Notes: a model not told the origin generated them from the sequence alone. A DNA stretch of 64,000 bases from Morinoia aosen (GCA_030386875.1 CM059576.1:65099581-65163580), one strand, 5' to 3'. Positions 30,481-41,219 are shown, numbered from the stretch's first letter. Program-made: numbers and translations.

Positions 30481-32601
30481 TGCAGCTCAAAAAAAACTGT
30501 GCTTTTTTTTTTAAAAAACACGTTTTTTTACAAAAAAAGGCTAAAAAACATGGATATTTTGTTTTTTTTTAAATACCTTGTTTGAAAATAACTCAGCAAG
30601 GAAAAGAACCACTTCACATTATTTGTTTTCATGTCAGATTGTAAGATAAAGCAGCATACTTTTTAATTCATGGTTTTCTATACTTATTTGAATTTTTCAT
30701 TTTCTGTGGTTTCATGTTTTGGTATTTCATTTATTTTACAATGCATGTGAATCACTTTCAACTTCCCAAATAGTGTGGTTTTATAATATATCTTTACTTA
30801 TGGTCATTGATAGAGATATGACCAAAAAACATTCTATTTTTTATTTAAAACATGTTATTTTACGGCTAAAAAATATGAATATTTATATATATTATATGAC
30901 AAAAAAACCAATGCTGTTTTTTTACCGAAAAATCATGACTCAAGGGGTATATCCCGGGCCCTTGCCAGATCCTGTCGACCTCATGGTCATTTTGCATGTT
31001 TTTGTTGGAGAAGGACCCTTAGTTGGTGGACTATTCTTTCCCAAAATTTTATGGCGCTACAACAATAATTTCTCCCCTCCCGGGACCAAAATTTTTCAAT
31101 TTTTCCCAATTTTGACACCATATAAAAAGAGAACAAATGGGAAATAGAAAAAAAACTTAATTTGAGTTTGTTGGAAATGTGTCAGGGATTTTAAAACTGC
31201 ATTTTTTTGTTCTAGCATCAAAACTGAAGGAGGAGTTCTATTTTGAAATATCAAAATCAATGAAAAGCACCCAAAATTTTCAACTTTTTCGTGATTTTGA
31301 CCCCATATATAAAGAGAACCAATGGGAAATGGAAAAAACTTGAACTTGGATGTGTTAGAAATGTTCCAAGGATTCTAAAACTGTCTTTGCTTTTGTTCTA
31401 GCATCAAAACTGAAGGAGGAGCACCATTTTGAAATTTCAATATTAGTGAAATATCAATACCTAAAAAACCTATGTCAAATTTTTGCAAAATCTAAGGCCT
31501 CAATCAAAAAAATGAATGGAATCAATTGCGTTTCTTTTCAAAGGTTACATACCATAGTCAAATTTCCTAAGAATCAAACTGAAAATGAAAAAAATTATTT
31601 TTTTTGATAAGAAAAATTATTTATTTTTTTGAAATCACAATTCACAGTTTGAATATGAAGTTATGTATGGAAAGTATCGAAATGAAAATTAAAACTGAAT
31701 TCAATTACATCAATTGTTCATTATATTACACTTCAACCAGAAATTTTGTTACGGCTTATACCCCAAAAAAATAATTTTCGACATTCAAAACAAAACTCGT
31801 CCTTGAGTTTTGATGCTAGAACAAATCCAAAGACAGTTTTAGAATCCTTGGAACATTTCTAACAAACTAAAATTCGGCTTTTTTTTCAAACTCGAATTTT
31901 TTGAAGAAATATATAGCTCTAAATCCAAAAAAATTTTGCTGATTTCAAAATTTCAAAAAATTTTGAAATAAATAGAAAAAAATTGAATATGAAAAAAAGC
32001 TGAATTTTAGTTTGTTAGAAATGTTCCAAGGGTTCTAAAACTGTCTTTGTTTTTGATCTAGCGTCAAAACTGAAGGAGTTTCAACCTGAAATATCAATAA
32101 AAATATACCAAAAAACACATTTTTCGTCAAAAAAAAAATAATAAGGCCTAAATCGAAAAAATGACATGAGTAAAAAGGATTTACTTTCACAAAAGACATA
32201 CTGGCAAATTTTCAAACGAATCGGACGAAAAAAGGCAAGATTTCGGGATATTCCCTTTAAAAAACATGGATACTATTATCTTTTATGTATAAAAAAAACA
32301 TGCTTGTTTTTTACAAAAAACATCATTTTTTACATAAAATTATGACTGAAAAATGTAGATATTGATAAATTTTTAGTGATCAAAAAACCCAATGCTGCTT
32401 TTTTGAAAAAAATTTTTTTTTTACAGAAAATTCATGACTAAAAATTATGGATGTCAATATATTTTATTTGACCATATACAACCATGCTGTTTTTTTGAAA
32501 AACATCTTTTTCACTGAAAAATCATGACTGAATATGTCTATGTTACTGTATTTTATGTGACCAAAAACCATGTTTTTTGTAGAAAAATGGTTTTTTACCA
32601 C
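30481..32601. repeat. A/T-rich tandem repeat field, left of the foldback
   Basis: Degenerate units of roughly 80-95 bp recur here. Each has the order AAAATCATGACT, AAAACATGGATATT, ATATTTTATGTGACC and then CCATGCTGTTTTTT. They are clearest at 30820-30950 and 32260-32600. Runs of A and T dominate. Open frames are short and without family signature. Confidence 0.65.
31080..32090. repeat. Dispersed 100-170 bp repeat, four copies, one inverted
   Basis: A segment containing TTGTTAGAAATGTTCCAAGG, TTCTAAAACTGTCTTTG and TAGCATCAAAACTGAAGGAG occurs at about 31150-31240, 31330-31425 and 31995-32080 on the plus strand, and in reverse complement at about 31795-31880. The first two copies extend leftward over an additional shared stretch (ATATAAAGAGAACCAATGGG), giving a period of about 185 bp. 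Confidence 0.8.
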
Positions 32602-32609
32602 AAAATGAC

Positions 32610-33286
32610 GGTCAATGTGAAGTTTCATGCAATCACGGAAAATAAGAATTCCGATCTTAGGAATCACTATAGGAACCCATTTAAGAACGTTTTACATGAA
32701 TGACATTCTGCTCGCTGATGCGTTATTTTCGAATAATTGAACTTTGAAGTTGGCCTTGGCGCCAAAGGAAGCGAGCGCGTGAAATGGAATTTAATTAATA
32801 ACGGAAGCTATTACAAACGTAAAGAGGTTGGGTCGTGAGGGGAAGGCACAGTTCTTCTAGTGAAAAGTATAAATAAAGCTTCTAACCCACCCATTAGGGT
32901 GACGACCGCAATCTTGTTGACATCGGGTCCAAGATGGCGGCGCCCATGGTGGTCGCCATGTTAGACCCGATATGTAAACAAGATTGCGGTCGTCACCCTA
33001 ATGAGTGGTTTAGAAGCTTTATTTAAACTTTTCACTAAAAGAACTGTAGCTACCCCTCACGACCCAACCTCTTTACGTTTGTAATAGGGGGTTAGCTCCC
33101 GTTTTTAATTAAATTACGCTAGCTTCCTTGGGCGCGCGACGGCCAGCTTCAAAGTTCAATAATTCGAAAATAACGCATCAGCGAGCAGAATGTCGTTCAT
33201 GAAAAACGTTCTTAAATGGGTTCCTTTAGTGATTGTTTGGAATATAATTATCAATTTCCGTGATTGCATGAAACTTCACATTGACC
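32610..33286. mobile_element. Foldback MITE, 677-bp near-perfect palindrome
   Basis: The element starts GGTCAATGTGAAGTTTCATG and ends with its reverse complement; arms of about 335 bp meet at about 32948, with almost no spacer. A perfect 8-bp target duplication AAAATGAC flanks it (32602-32609 and 33287-33294). It shares terminal GGTCAAT and an internal CATGAATGACATT-like block with the element at 36753-37292. Near the centre is AAGATGGCGGC (32931-32941). It has no coding capacity. An 8-bp duplication fits hAT or P-type transposases, but the family cannot be named from its ends. Confidence 0.9.
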
Positions 33287-33294
33287 AAAATGAC

Positions 33295-34149
33295 AAATGA
33301 ATATTAATGATTTTTTGTAAAAAACATGGTTTTAAACATGTTAATATCCATTTTCTTCACAGAAGTCATGTCAAAAAATTAATGTTAATGCCTTGTAAAA
33401 AAACATGCTTGAAAATAGATGATTTTTTTGGTCAAATTAAATATATCAATATCCCTATTTTTTAGACATGCATTTTTGTAGTACATTCAAGTATTCACTT
33501 CCCCAGCCAAGCTATATTTTTGGGTGACAATGTTTATTGTGTTATTAACTAAAACATCCTAGAAGTGGGTTCAGGCTCCGCGAGGTCAGCCGATAACAAA
33601 CTACAAAGTACCCAAGCATACCCGACCTAATAACATACTCTAACAGCAGGGTCGGCTAATAATAAATTACAAGTACCCAAACGTACTTTAACAGCTTCAG
33701 CTCAAGCATGAAACTGACTGGAACTGACAGCTATGGAAGACAAAAATTTTGAAGTTAAATAACTCAAAAATAATACATCAGCAACCAGAATGGCATTCGT
33801 GTAAAAGGTTTTAAACATGCTCCTTTAGTGATACTTCGGAACGGAATTTTTAACGTGAGTGCATTGAATTGCATATTGACTAAAAAATGTGAAAAAATCA
33901 GCATGGTTGTATGGTCACATAAAATATTACAATATTAACGTTGTTTTACAATTAATTTTTTGTTAGAAACATGATTTTTTAAAAAATCCTTATTTTTGAT
34001 TTTTAATTTTAGGTCACATAAAATATATTAATATCCAGTTTCTTAGTCATGATTTTTAGTAAAAAAAAACTGTTTTTAAGAAAAAACATGGTTTTTGGTC
34101 ACATAAAATCCATTAATATCAATGTTCTTTAGTTGTGATTTTGTCTATA
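33295..34149. repeat. A/T-rich repeat field, right of the foldback, inverted units
   Basis: The same ATG-rich units as in 30481-32601 appear here in reverse complement, for example GGTCACATAAAATATATTAA followed by TATCCAGTTTCTTAGTCATG. They lie at about 33330-33480 and 33890-34150. The interior 33540-33730 is a GC-richer stretch with GGCTAATAATAAATTACAAG-type duplicated words (AACAAACTACAAAGTACCC twice in variant form). Confidence 0.65.
33735..33881. mobile_element. Partial copy of the GGTCAAT foldback family
   Basis: The stretch resembles the right arm of 32610-33286: TTGAAGTTAAATAACTC, AATAATACATCAGC, CAGAATGGCATTCGTG, CTCCTTTAGTGAT and a terminal ATTGAC. No left arm was found, so it is a half-element or its partner has decayed. 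Confidence 0.6.
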
Positions 34150-34457
34150 AAAAACATCAAAAGAAAACCATACAGTGAAAGTGAGGGCAGATAACCCACA
34201 ATTACCATGAGGAGTTTTAAGAGGAACAGCAGGAGCCACAAAACTTATATAGATGGAGTCAAAATTCAAAGCTATATATCTCTACCATGTCAGATCTTTT
34301 GGTCACATAAAAATAAAATCATAGTAGAGATAGTAAGCTCTGAATTTTGACTTCATCAATATAAGTTCTGTGTCTCCTGCTGTTCCTCTTAGACGTCTCT
34401 AGATAATTGCGGGTCATCAGCCACAGTTTAAAGGTATGGTTTCCTTTTGATGTTTTT
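34150..34457. repeat. Second palindrome, arms of about 150 bp
   Basis: AAAACATCAAAAGAAAACCA at the left pairs with TGGTTTCCTTTTGATGTTTT at the right. Inside, AAGAGGAACAGCAGGAGCCA pairs with its complement at about 34365-34390, and AGTCAAAATTCA with TGAATTTTGACT. The centre is near 34303. Unlike the other foldback it lacks GGTCAAT ends, and no target duplication was found. Confidence 0.8.
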
Positions 34458-34630
34458 ATTCCAAAAAACCATGACTTAAGAACATGGATATTAATGTATT
34501 TTATGTGACTAAAAATAAACAGACATATACCTCACAAAATTTGGGTGTGTGCAAAAAAAAACAAAAAAACAAAAAAACACATAAAAAACACATAAAAAAC
34601 ACGTTTTTTTGCAAAAAAATACGTCATTAC
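34458..34630. repeat. A/T-rich repeat field, terminal direct units
   Basis: The ATG-rich unit is again in plus orientation (CATGACTTAAGAACATGG), followed by low-complexity AACAAAAAAAC and three CACATAAAAAA units. It ends where the 3' end of LINE-C seems to begin. Confidence 0.6.
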
Positions 34631-34634
34631 AGTC

Positions 34635-35394
34635 CACTCTACATAACTGGCTCATTCCAACCTATGATAGCGTGGATAGCCCTACACTGGAGCACAGTAT
34701 AGGTTCCACATAGACACAACACAGTTATAGTGCTGACAGTAATACACAATGCAATGACACATCAATTTAGGTATAGTTCACTCACCTCTTGGATACCTTA
34801 ACTTAATACTCAATTAGGAGTACTGTGGTTAGCAAGAGTAGAGCGGAGATAGACGGGAATATATAGAATAGGGTAGCATAGAATTAGTACATTAGTTTAG
34901 AAATTAAGAAGTTAGATACCAACCACAGTAGGAGATTATATACACACTCGGTCAACATTTACTTGTTATCGAACCTGAGTTCACTAGCAGACTGACTGCG
35001 AGTGTTGCTCTCTCGAGCGTTGCCAACTTTTGGTCACTCTAACTAGAACTTACACTACTCGCTATATTACACAACCAGTGACTCATACTCCAGGCACATA
35101 CAATAAAATTTTCATAGCTCTAATGATACTAAATTACACTCTTAATTCAATCCAGCAAGACAGCTTTTACCACAATCATCTTCAGCACATCTCGTATACA
35201 ACTCATTCTCCCCATACTGCTCGAACACCACATGAAACTCTCTCTCTCTTTAGCTCATACTCACTACATTCCAGCACAAAATGCACAATTGTTTCCTTCA
35301 CTCCCCTTTCACACTGCCAACATAATCTATTATTACTCTCATTCTATCTCCATGTACGTCTATTCACGCTCAAAGACTTACACCTCACAGCAAA
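34635..35394 (-). other. LINE-C 3' region
   Basis: This is presumed ORF2 remnant and 3' untranslated sequence of LINE-C. On the plus strand it is rich in CTCACAC and ACTACACT words, matching the compositional style of the rest of LINE-C. No frame longer than about 120 codons has a recognisable product. Confidence 0.45.
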
Positions 35395-38319
35395 CTAGAG
35401 TTGATTTCCAAAACTACCATCATAGAACATCTCACACTTAGGTACTTTCTTTTGCATATACCGGTTAGGAGTAGTCTTTTGCGTCATGCTAAGCTTCCAT
35501 TTATTCAATCCATTCTCTTTTGTTTGCCTCTCAATCTCTTTTTTCCACCTTTTGCAGTCCCACTCAGGCCCTTCAACTCCAACATTTATTACACTCCAGC
35601 CATACACAGGTCTCCCAATTCTAACATGAATAATCTTCTGCATACTAAGTTTCCTTGCATGCCCCCAACATATTTTCTCCCAATAGCTTACACTCAGATT
35701 CCATTCAAAAAATTTCTTTACCTATCTGCTATTCTGCATTCTCTCAATCCTTACCTTGTAATTCAGCACCACTTTCATCATTCTTTCTGAAAATAGGCTC
35801 CACCCTAAGTCCCCTCTAATGGCTTCAGTAACTGTCTATTTTGGAGCACCCACTGCTGAACGTCCCACCTTATTTTGTATTCCAACCAGCTTTTCAAGAT
35901 CACTTCCATTCCAGGCAAGAGTACTCATACCATACATGACACTAGGTACAGCAACATACTTCCACATTCCTCTCACACATTCATACTTGTTTGCTCTGTA
36001 TCTGGCCACACTACTTAACCGTCCACTACACTGCATTGTTTTTGCCACTTTCTCACCCTTAGTTCTAGTGCATCCATCTTCACTTATCATACAACCTAGA
36101 TATTTGAATTCTTTTGTTCTACCTATTCTGATTTCTCCAATATCCCACAGTAGGTCTTCATCAGTCTCATCATTATTTATAACCATAACCTTACTTTTGT
36201 CAGCCCCAAATTTCATCTTGAAATCTGTACTATATCCATTCACAATGTCAAGCATCCTTTGCAGCTCATGTCCACATTCACTAACCACAACCACATCATC
36301 AGCATACAACTAACAGCTCAGTCTCTCATTACCAACTTTCAGTCCTAAGCCACTCATTCTCAGTCAAACTGCTAATTCTTCTGTGTACAATCCAAACAAC
36401 AGGGGAGACATAGTACAGCCCTGTCTCACTCCTCTAACACTCCTCACTTGCCCTGTTTCCAAATTTCCTAACCTGTAAATAGCGCTTGTGTTCTCATACA
36501 GACTTCGTATAATTTTTACTATTTTTCTACTGAACCCAACTTTTCTCAAAATTTCAAAGAGCCTAACCTGATCCACTCTGTCATACACCTTTTCAATATC
36601 CAAGAATGCTAAATATACCTTCTTTTCATCCTTCCTCATTCACTCAATTATTTCACTCACTGCAAACAGATTATCCTCGCCACGTCTATCTTGCCAAAAC
36701 CCATTCTGTTCTTCACCTAAGTATCCTAGTTCTTAAACTAAATGTTTCATTCGGTCAATATTGAATATAATGTTGTCAACGAATTTCATAATTTTGTAGG
36801 TATAGATAGGTAATATAGTCGATTTTAAGACGTTTTACAACAATGACAATGTGCCCGGAAATGCTTAGTTTAGGAGATATAGGATAAATAACGCCAGGTA
36901 AGAATAGCATTAACAGCAGTTTCGATATGGCTCTTCCGGCGTTTTGCGGACGCGGACCACGCCAAGTTTTTTGGCGGGAGTCATCGGCTTCGGTATGGTT
37001 GAGTTAAATTAAGATATTTTAGGCTTACTTAGGTTAGGATACTTAACTGAATTAACTTTACCAAACCTAACCTTACCTATCGTTATGTCAGAACCGGATT
37101 TCTGCTTATTTACCTCTCCGTTTTTTCAATTTTATAAACGATGTTCATATAACTTCAAAGTTAAATATCTCCAAAAATAATCATTTCCGGGCACATTGTC
37201 ATTCATGTAAAACGTCTTAAAATCGACTATATTACCTATCTATACCTACGAAATCATGAAATTCGTTGACAACATTATATTCAATATTGACCTTTCATTC
37301 TATCATTCAAAACAGCACAAAATATCTTACATGCAGTGTCAGCCAGGGCAATTGGTCTGTAATTTTTAAGTTCTTTCATACTCTTATGCCCACCCTTATG
37401 CAACAGAACTACATTACACTTGTTCCAGTCATCCGGTACTCTCTCACTCTACCATATCTTATCAAATAAACACTTCAACATATTGACTACATTCTCTCCT
37501 CCACATTTATAGAACTCATATGGGATCCTATCAGGGCCACATACCTTTCCATTTTTCACTTTCTTCAAAAAACTTACAATCTCTACACAAGTGATTTCAT
37601 CTTCCATTTGCAGCTCATGTTCATCAATCAGAAGATTTACTGACTCATCATCTGTTACCTGCTCATTCATTCCACCAATGTCCTCCCAAAACTCGACTGC
37701 TTTCACCATTTGCACCCTATCTCGCACACTGCAACCCTTGACAACTAATTCGTCGACTTGAACTTCACTACCTCTATCATTACCTTGTATAAACTTATAC
37801 CAATCTTTTATTCCATCCGGACCTTTCTTTCTTAGATTTTCAACTTGGTGTCTCTCCTCTTTAACTCTCTCTTCATTTATCATTCCCCTTACTTTCTTCT
37901 GCTGGTCCTTGTACTCATCCCGTGCACTCTGCCATTCATCCTCAGTAATTCTGTTGCTTTCAAACATTTTCCTCATACTGCGCTGTTTCTTATTTAATCT
38001 TTCTCCTCATTCGTTTTTTCTTTATCTCACTCGTAAACAACCTGGCATTCCCTGTCCCTTTCCTACATTTTATTCTACCAATCTTTTGCTCTGCCACATC
38101 ATACAAGGTTCTTGCAATCTCACCATTTAAGTCATTTACATTTCCACACCTGTTCCAGTTGCACCTACTCAATTCATTCTTAAATTCTTCCCAGTTTGCC
38201 ATTTTTATCTGCCAACTTTCTTTCACACTAATGACCTTCTGTATTGACCCCTTTTCTAGCTCAGTTATATTCAAGCACATGCATTTTATGGTCACTATCA
38301 ATATCAAAATCATCTTCAT
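35395..38319 (-). pseudogene. LINE-C ORF2 reverse transcriptase
   Basis: Pieces are visible from right to left: linker (NEERVKEERHQVENLRKK), the fingers block KNGKVCGPDRIPYEFYK, then DDWNKCNVVLLHKGG and ELKNYRPIALADTACKIF at about 37300-37450, a foldback MITE, then NGFW-x-DRRGEDNLF, VYLAFLDIEKVYDRVDQVRL, RGVRQGCTMSPLLFGLYTEE and MYADDVVVVSECGHELQRML near 36265-36309. KSKVMVINN and FKYLGCMISEDG follow, then a C-terminal segment to 35395. YADD is intact. Stops and frameshifts break it in at least four places besides the MITE. Confidence 0.85.
36753..37292. mobile_element. Foldback MITE in LINE-C RT, GGTCAAT family
   Basis: The element begins GGTCAATATTGAATATAATG and ends with its reverse complement. 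The inverted arms are about 130-140 bp long and surround about 265 bp of unique sequence. A perfect 8-bp target duplication TTTCATTC flanks it (36745-36752 and 37293-37300). Arms contain TAGTCGATTTTAAGACGTTT and GACAATGTGCCCGGAAATG, related in place and style to the arms at 32610-33286. No coding sequence. Confidence 0.92.
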
Positions 38320-39030
38320 CTACAAACATTTCATTGACACACTCTCTTGCTCTACTATTCACAATCATATAGTCAATGGCAGTTTTCCATTTCCTGCTTT
38401 GCCATGTATGCAAGCCATTTCCTATTGTGACATTCAGGTTTTCAAGTTCATTCTCATCACAAAAATCTATCAATTTTTGTCCATTTGCATTCACCGGCTC
38501 ACCAAGTATACCAACATGGCCATTCATGTCACCCATCACAATCAGAGGGCTCCTGCAGTGTTCTCGTACAATTCTTGTTAATATTTCATACTTTTTCACA
38601 TTCCCTTCATAAGCTAAAATCCCATCAGTTGTCATATAACATACAATCACAACAATACATTCTCTGGCATTCATTCTTTTACACTTAATTGCTAACAAAT
38701 CTTCACTTTCAGGTTCATTTCCACCAGTAAGTTCCTCTAATTTCCAATTTAGAGCATTCTTTACAATCAAACCAACTCCACCACCTCTTTTTTTGCCAAT
38801 TTACACACCCTTTTCCTATCATATGATACTTATTCTCCTTACATGTTAAACTGACTATCACGCATTTGGGTCTCCACTACACCAACACAATCCAATTTTC
38901 CATTCTCAAATTTTACTACGAGGTCATCTAACTTTCCTGCATTCCATCCACACACATTTATACTTCCAAACCTTACAACACACTTGGACAATTCTAGACA
39001 TTCCTCACTTTTGCTCTGATGGATTTTCAT
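38261..39030 (-). pseudogene. LINE-C ORF2 apurinic endonuclease
   Basis: The minus strand gives FGSINVCGWNAGKLDDLVVK (family N-block around NxxG), DCVGVVETQMRD (the catalytic E block, usually QET), VIVCYMTTDG, LIVMGDMNGHVG (GDxN) and DIDSDHKMHVLEY (SDH). All five endonuclease signatures are therefore recognisable, with a frame change between the second and third. It would nick target DNA for target-primed reverse transcription. Confidence 0.85.
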
Positions 39031-39155
39031 TCATCCAGTTCCACCTTCCATTATGACATGAGTAGCCCTGATCCACTGGATATATTTCTTGGAGAGTTTC
39101 ATCTCACCTTCTTTTGTAAGATGGACTTCATCTTCTAGAAAACACCCATCCTGGA

Positions 39156-40169
39156 TCATGCTAGGAAGCCAGCTTCCATGTCTAGGAAGCTGGAACCCAA
39201 CTCATGCTTTCTCACACTCTCAGCTTTCATACTCATAATCCTATCATGCACCTCCTTCCGTACCCTTTCATACTCATCACAAGCAGGCCTTCTTAGGAGG
39301 CTAGTCACCGCCACTCTAACATTCTTCTTCCGTGCCTTTTCAACAACTTTCAAAATTGAATTCATCGTATGTTCTCTCCCACATTCATGCAACCGATTGC
39401 CACCTCCCTGCAGTACAATCATTCCTTCATCCATTCCATCTATCACTCTCTCAGCATGCCTACAAATCTCCTCCACTCCTTTCCCTCTCATGCTCGTACA
39501 TCTGCTACTGTCACGCATACATACGAACCTATCAACATTCTTCACCAGGCTATCTCCACATATTCTAATCATAGGTCTTACTCTCCCTTTGATGCTACTC
39601 TTTTGCTCAATTCTTTCACTCAGATCATTCTTTCCATTCATCTTCCTTTCATTCGCTTCCACTACAGGCTCCTGCACCTCATGTGGCACTTCAAGAGGTT
39701 GCTCATTCACTCTCTTTCCATTTGTACCTCTTTCATCATGCTCATTCATCCTTCTACTCTCATCTGTCACACTTGCACTATTTGCTTCAGTCACACTCCT
39801 TGCACCATCATTTGCCTCATCATCCACTTCATTTGCACTCCTTGCACCACCACTTACCTCTTCATTCACTGCATTTGCACCATTCTCATTCTTTCCTTTG
39901 TTCAGCTTCCTTTCATCCTTCAAGTCAGCCTCTAAAGCAACCATCAGAATTGTCAATCTTTCAACCTCTTCTTTCAACTTCTTACTCTCATCATTCAAAC
40001 ATTTCCAGCACGTACACACAAGATCACTCAACTTTCTCCGACTCATCTCTCTCAAACCTTTGCATGCATCTATATCTACCCACTCTTTACAAGTCATGCA
40101 CTCAATCTCCTCATCCATTCCACTTGCACCACCCTTCCTACAACCAGTCCTATTTCTTGCCATCCTCAA
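39156..40169 (-). CDS. LINE-C ORF1: PHD-like finger plus SGNH esterase-like domain
   Basis: An intact 337-residue frame starts MRMARNRTGCRKG, with a second in-frame ATG at residue 3. Residues about 20-60 contain cysteines in PHD-like spacing (CMTCKEWVDIDAC ... CTCWKC), followed by a coiled-coil-like stretch (LKEEVERLTILMVALEADLK), a long polar segment rich in NE/NG repeats, and at about 200-325 an SGNH-hydrolase-like domain: ICGDSLVKNVDRF (GDS motif with nucleophile S), IVLQGGGNRLHECG (GxN motif) and VAVTSLLRRP. ORF1 proteins of CR1-type LINEs are known to carry PHD and esterase domains. It ends about 125 bp before the first endonuclease block. Confidence 0.8.
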   Translation of the reverse strand: MRMARNRTGCRKGGASGMDEEIECMTCKEWVDIDACKGLREMSRRKLSDLVCTCWKCLNDESKKLKEEVERLTILMVALEADLKDERKLNKGKNENGANAVNEEVSGGARSANEVDDEANDGARSVTEANSASVTDESRRMNEHDERGTNGKRVNEQPLEVPHEVQEPVVEANERKMNGKNDLSERIEQKSSIKGRVRPMIRICGDSLVKNVDRFVCMRDSSRCTSMRGKGVEEICRHAERVIDGMDEGMIVLQGGGNRLHECGREHTMNSILKVVEKARKKNVRVAVTSLLRRPACDEYERVRKEVHDRIMSMKAESVRKHELGSSFLDMEAGFLA

Positions 40170-40557
40170 ACACAGACTTCTATCTCAGTACATATTTCAC
40201 AAGCAGAAGAAGTCTTCGTTCACCAAATCTACTGAACATAAAGTTATCAAACAAAAAACATTTCCTACTACTCTCACAGTCACTCTCTACAATGTCACAC
40301 ACTATACTCTTTACATGCAAAGAAAGCTTACCGTCAAAACACCTCAGTCAAAAATTGCAAGTCACCACACCAAAGTCAAATGCTCAGTCTCAACTCTCAC
40401 GCAACAAAAAAAAACTACTCTCGCGAGCACTCCATACAAAGTCACACACTGTACTCACGTGAATATACAAACTATACCAGTTTTTCAGCAACTACACTAT
40501 AATTCACCACAATTTTCGTCGGAGGATCAGAAGCACGTGCACACCGTATCGTAAACG
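40170..40557 (-). promoter_or_regulatory. LINE-C 5' untranslated region (presumed internal promoter)
   Basis: This minus-strand stretch precedes ORF1. It contains two related segments, each with GAGAGTAG and GTGTGTGAC words (for example AGTGTGTGACTTTGTATGGA and AGTGTGTGACATTGTAGAGA), suggesting an internal tandem duplication of a promoter-like unit. Its 5' edge adjoins the 3' end of LINE-A near 40560. Confidence 0.5.
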
Positions 40558-40771
40558 CACTGAAACTCTTATAATATATTATAACATACAATCACTTACT
40601 TTACTTTGGTTACTTTGGTCCAATTAGGCACATCACCAGTCACAGGTAAGAGTGCCAGATATCACAGCAACTAGAACGTGGGGCATTTAGATTTGATTTA
40701 TCATCCCAATATTGGCAATGAATTCAAGGATCAGCTCAGCACTGAATCCTTCACCAAGCACGCTACTTGTA

Positions 40772-41219
40772 TCAAAGGTCTCTGGCCAGTTTTTGGTCTC
40801 TGGCCAGTTCTCTTATTGTTTTACGCTGAGGTTCAAACATAGGACAATCAATCAATATATGAGAAATGTTCAAGTTACACCTACAATGGCTGCATTTGGG
40901 TTTCATTTCTTTGGTAAATAAGTGTTTATGCGTTATTTGAGTAGTAAGAAGCCTGAGCCTGGTTAGTATCACCTGATCCTTCCTTGATACATCAGTGTTC
41001 ACGGAGGGTTTTAATATAGTTTTAATTTTGTGATACAGGGATTGTTCCCTATCCCATTCTTTTTGCCATTGTCCTTTAAAGTGCAAGTGTATGTATACTC
41101 CCAGATCTGTGTATTGAATTAGATTAGAGCTATTGGTATTAAGAAGACAAGCTGTTCTTGCCAACTGATCTGCCTTGTCATTTCCCATTATTCCTACATG
41201 GCTTGGGATCCATTCTATG
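40772..41219 (-). pseudogene. LINE-A ORF2 C-terminus beyond the gypsy insertion
   Basis: The minus strand begins with the last RNase H block (IEWIPSHVGIMGNDKADQLA, containing the final catalytic D) and continues to a cysteine-histidine tail CSHCRCNLNISHILIDC, then RELARDQKLARDL and a stop. The last line reflects a 12-bp duplication CTGGCCAGAGAC. The preceding part of RNase H lies at 58858-59371 on the far side of the gypsy element. Confidence 0.85.

Larger units (their letters stand above)
34635..40557 (-). mobile_element. LINE-C, CR1/L2-type non-LTR retrotransposon
   Basis: On the minus strand the order is 5' untranslated region (about 40170-40557), ORF1 with PHD-like finger and esterase-like domain, then ORF2 with apurinic endonuclease and RT but no RNase H. 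It carries a foldback MITE in the RT (36753-37292). ORF1 of this style and the RT motif RGVRQGCTMSPLLFGLY fit the CR1/L2 branch; the precise clade is uncertain. ORF1 is intact, ORF2 has several breaks. The 3' boundary near 34635 is approximate. Confidence 0.8.

Noticed and set aside
39178-40554. A 458-codon plus-strand frame rich in Ser, Phe and Leu
   Set aside because: It is the antisense of LINE-C ORF1; its composition follows from the complementary strand and it has no recognisable domain.
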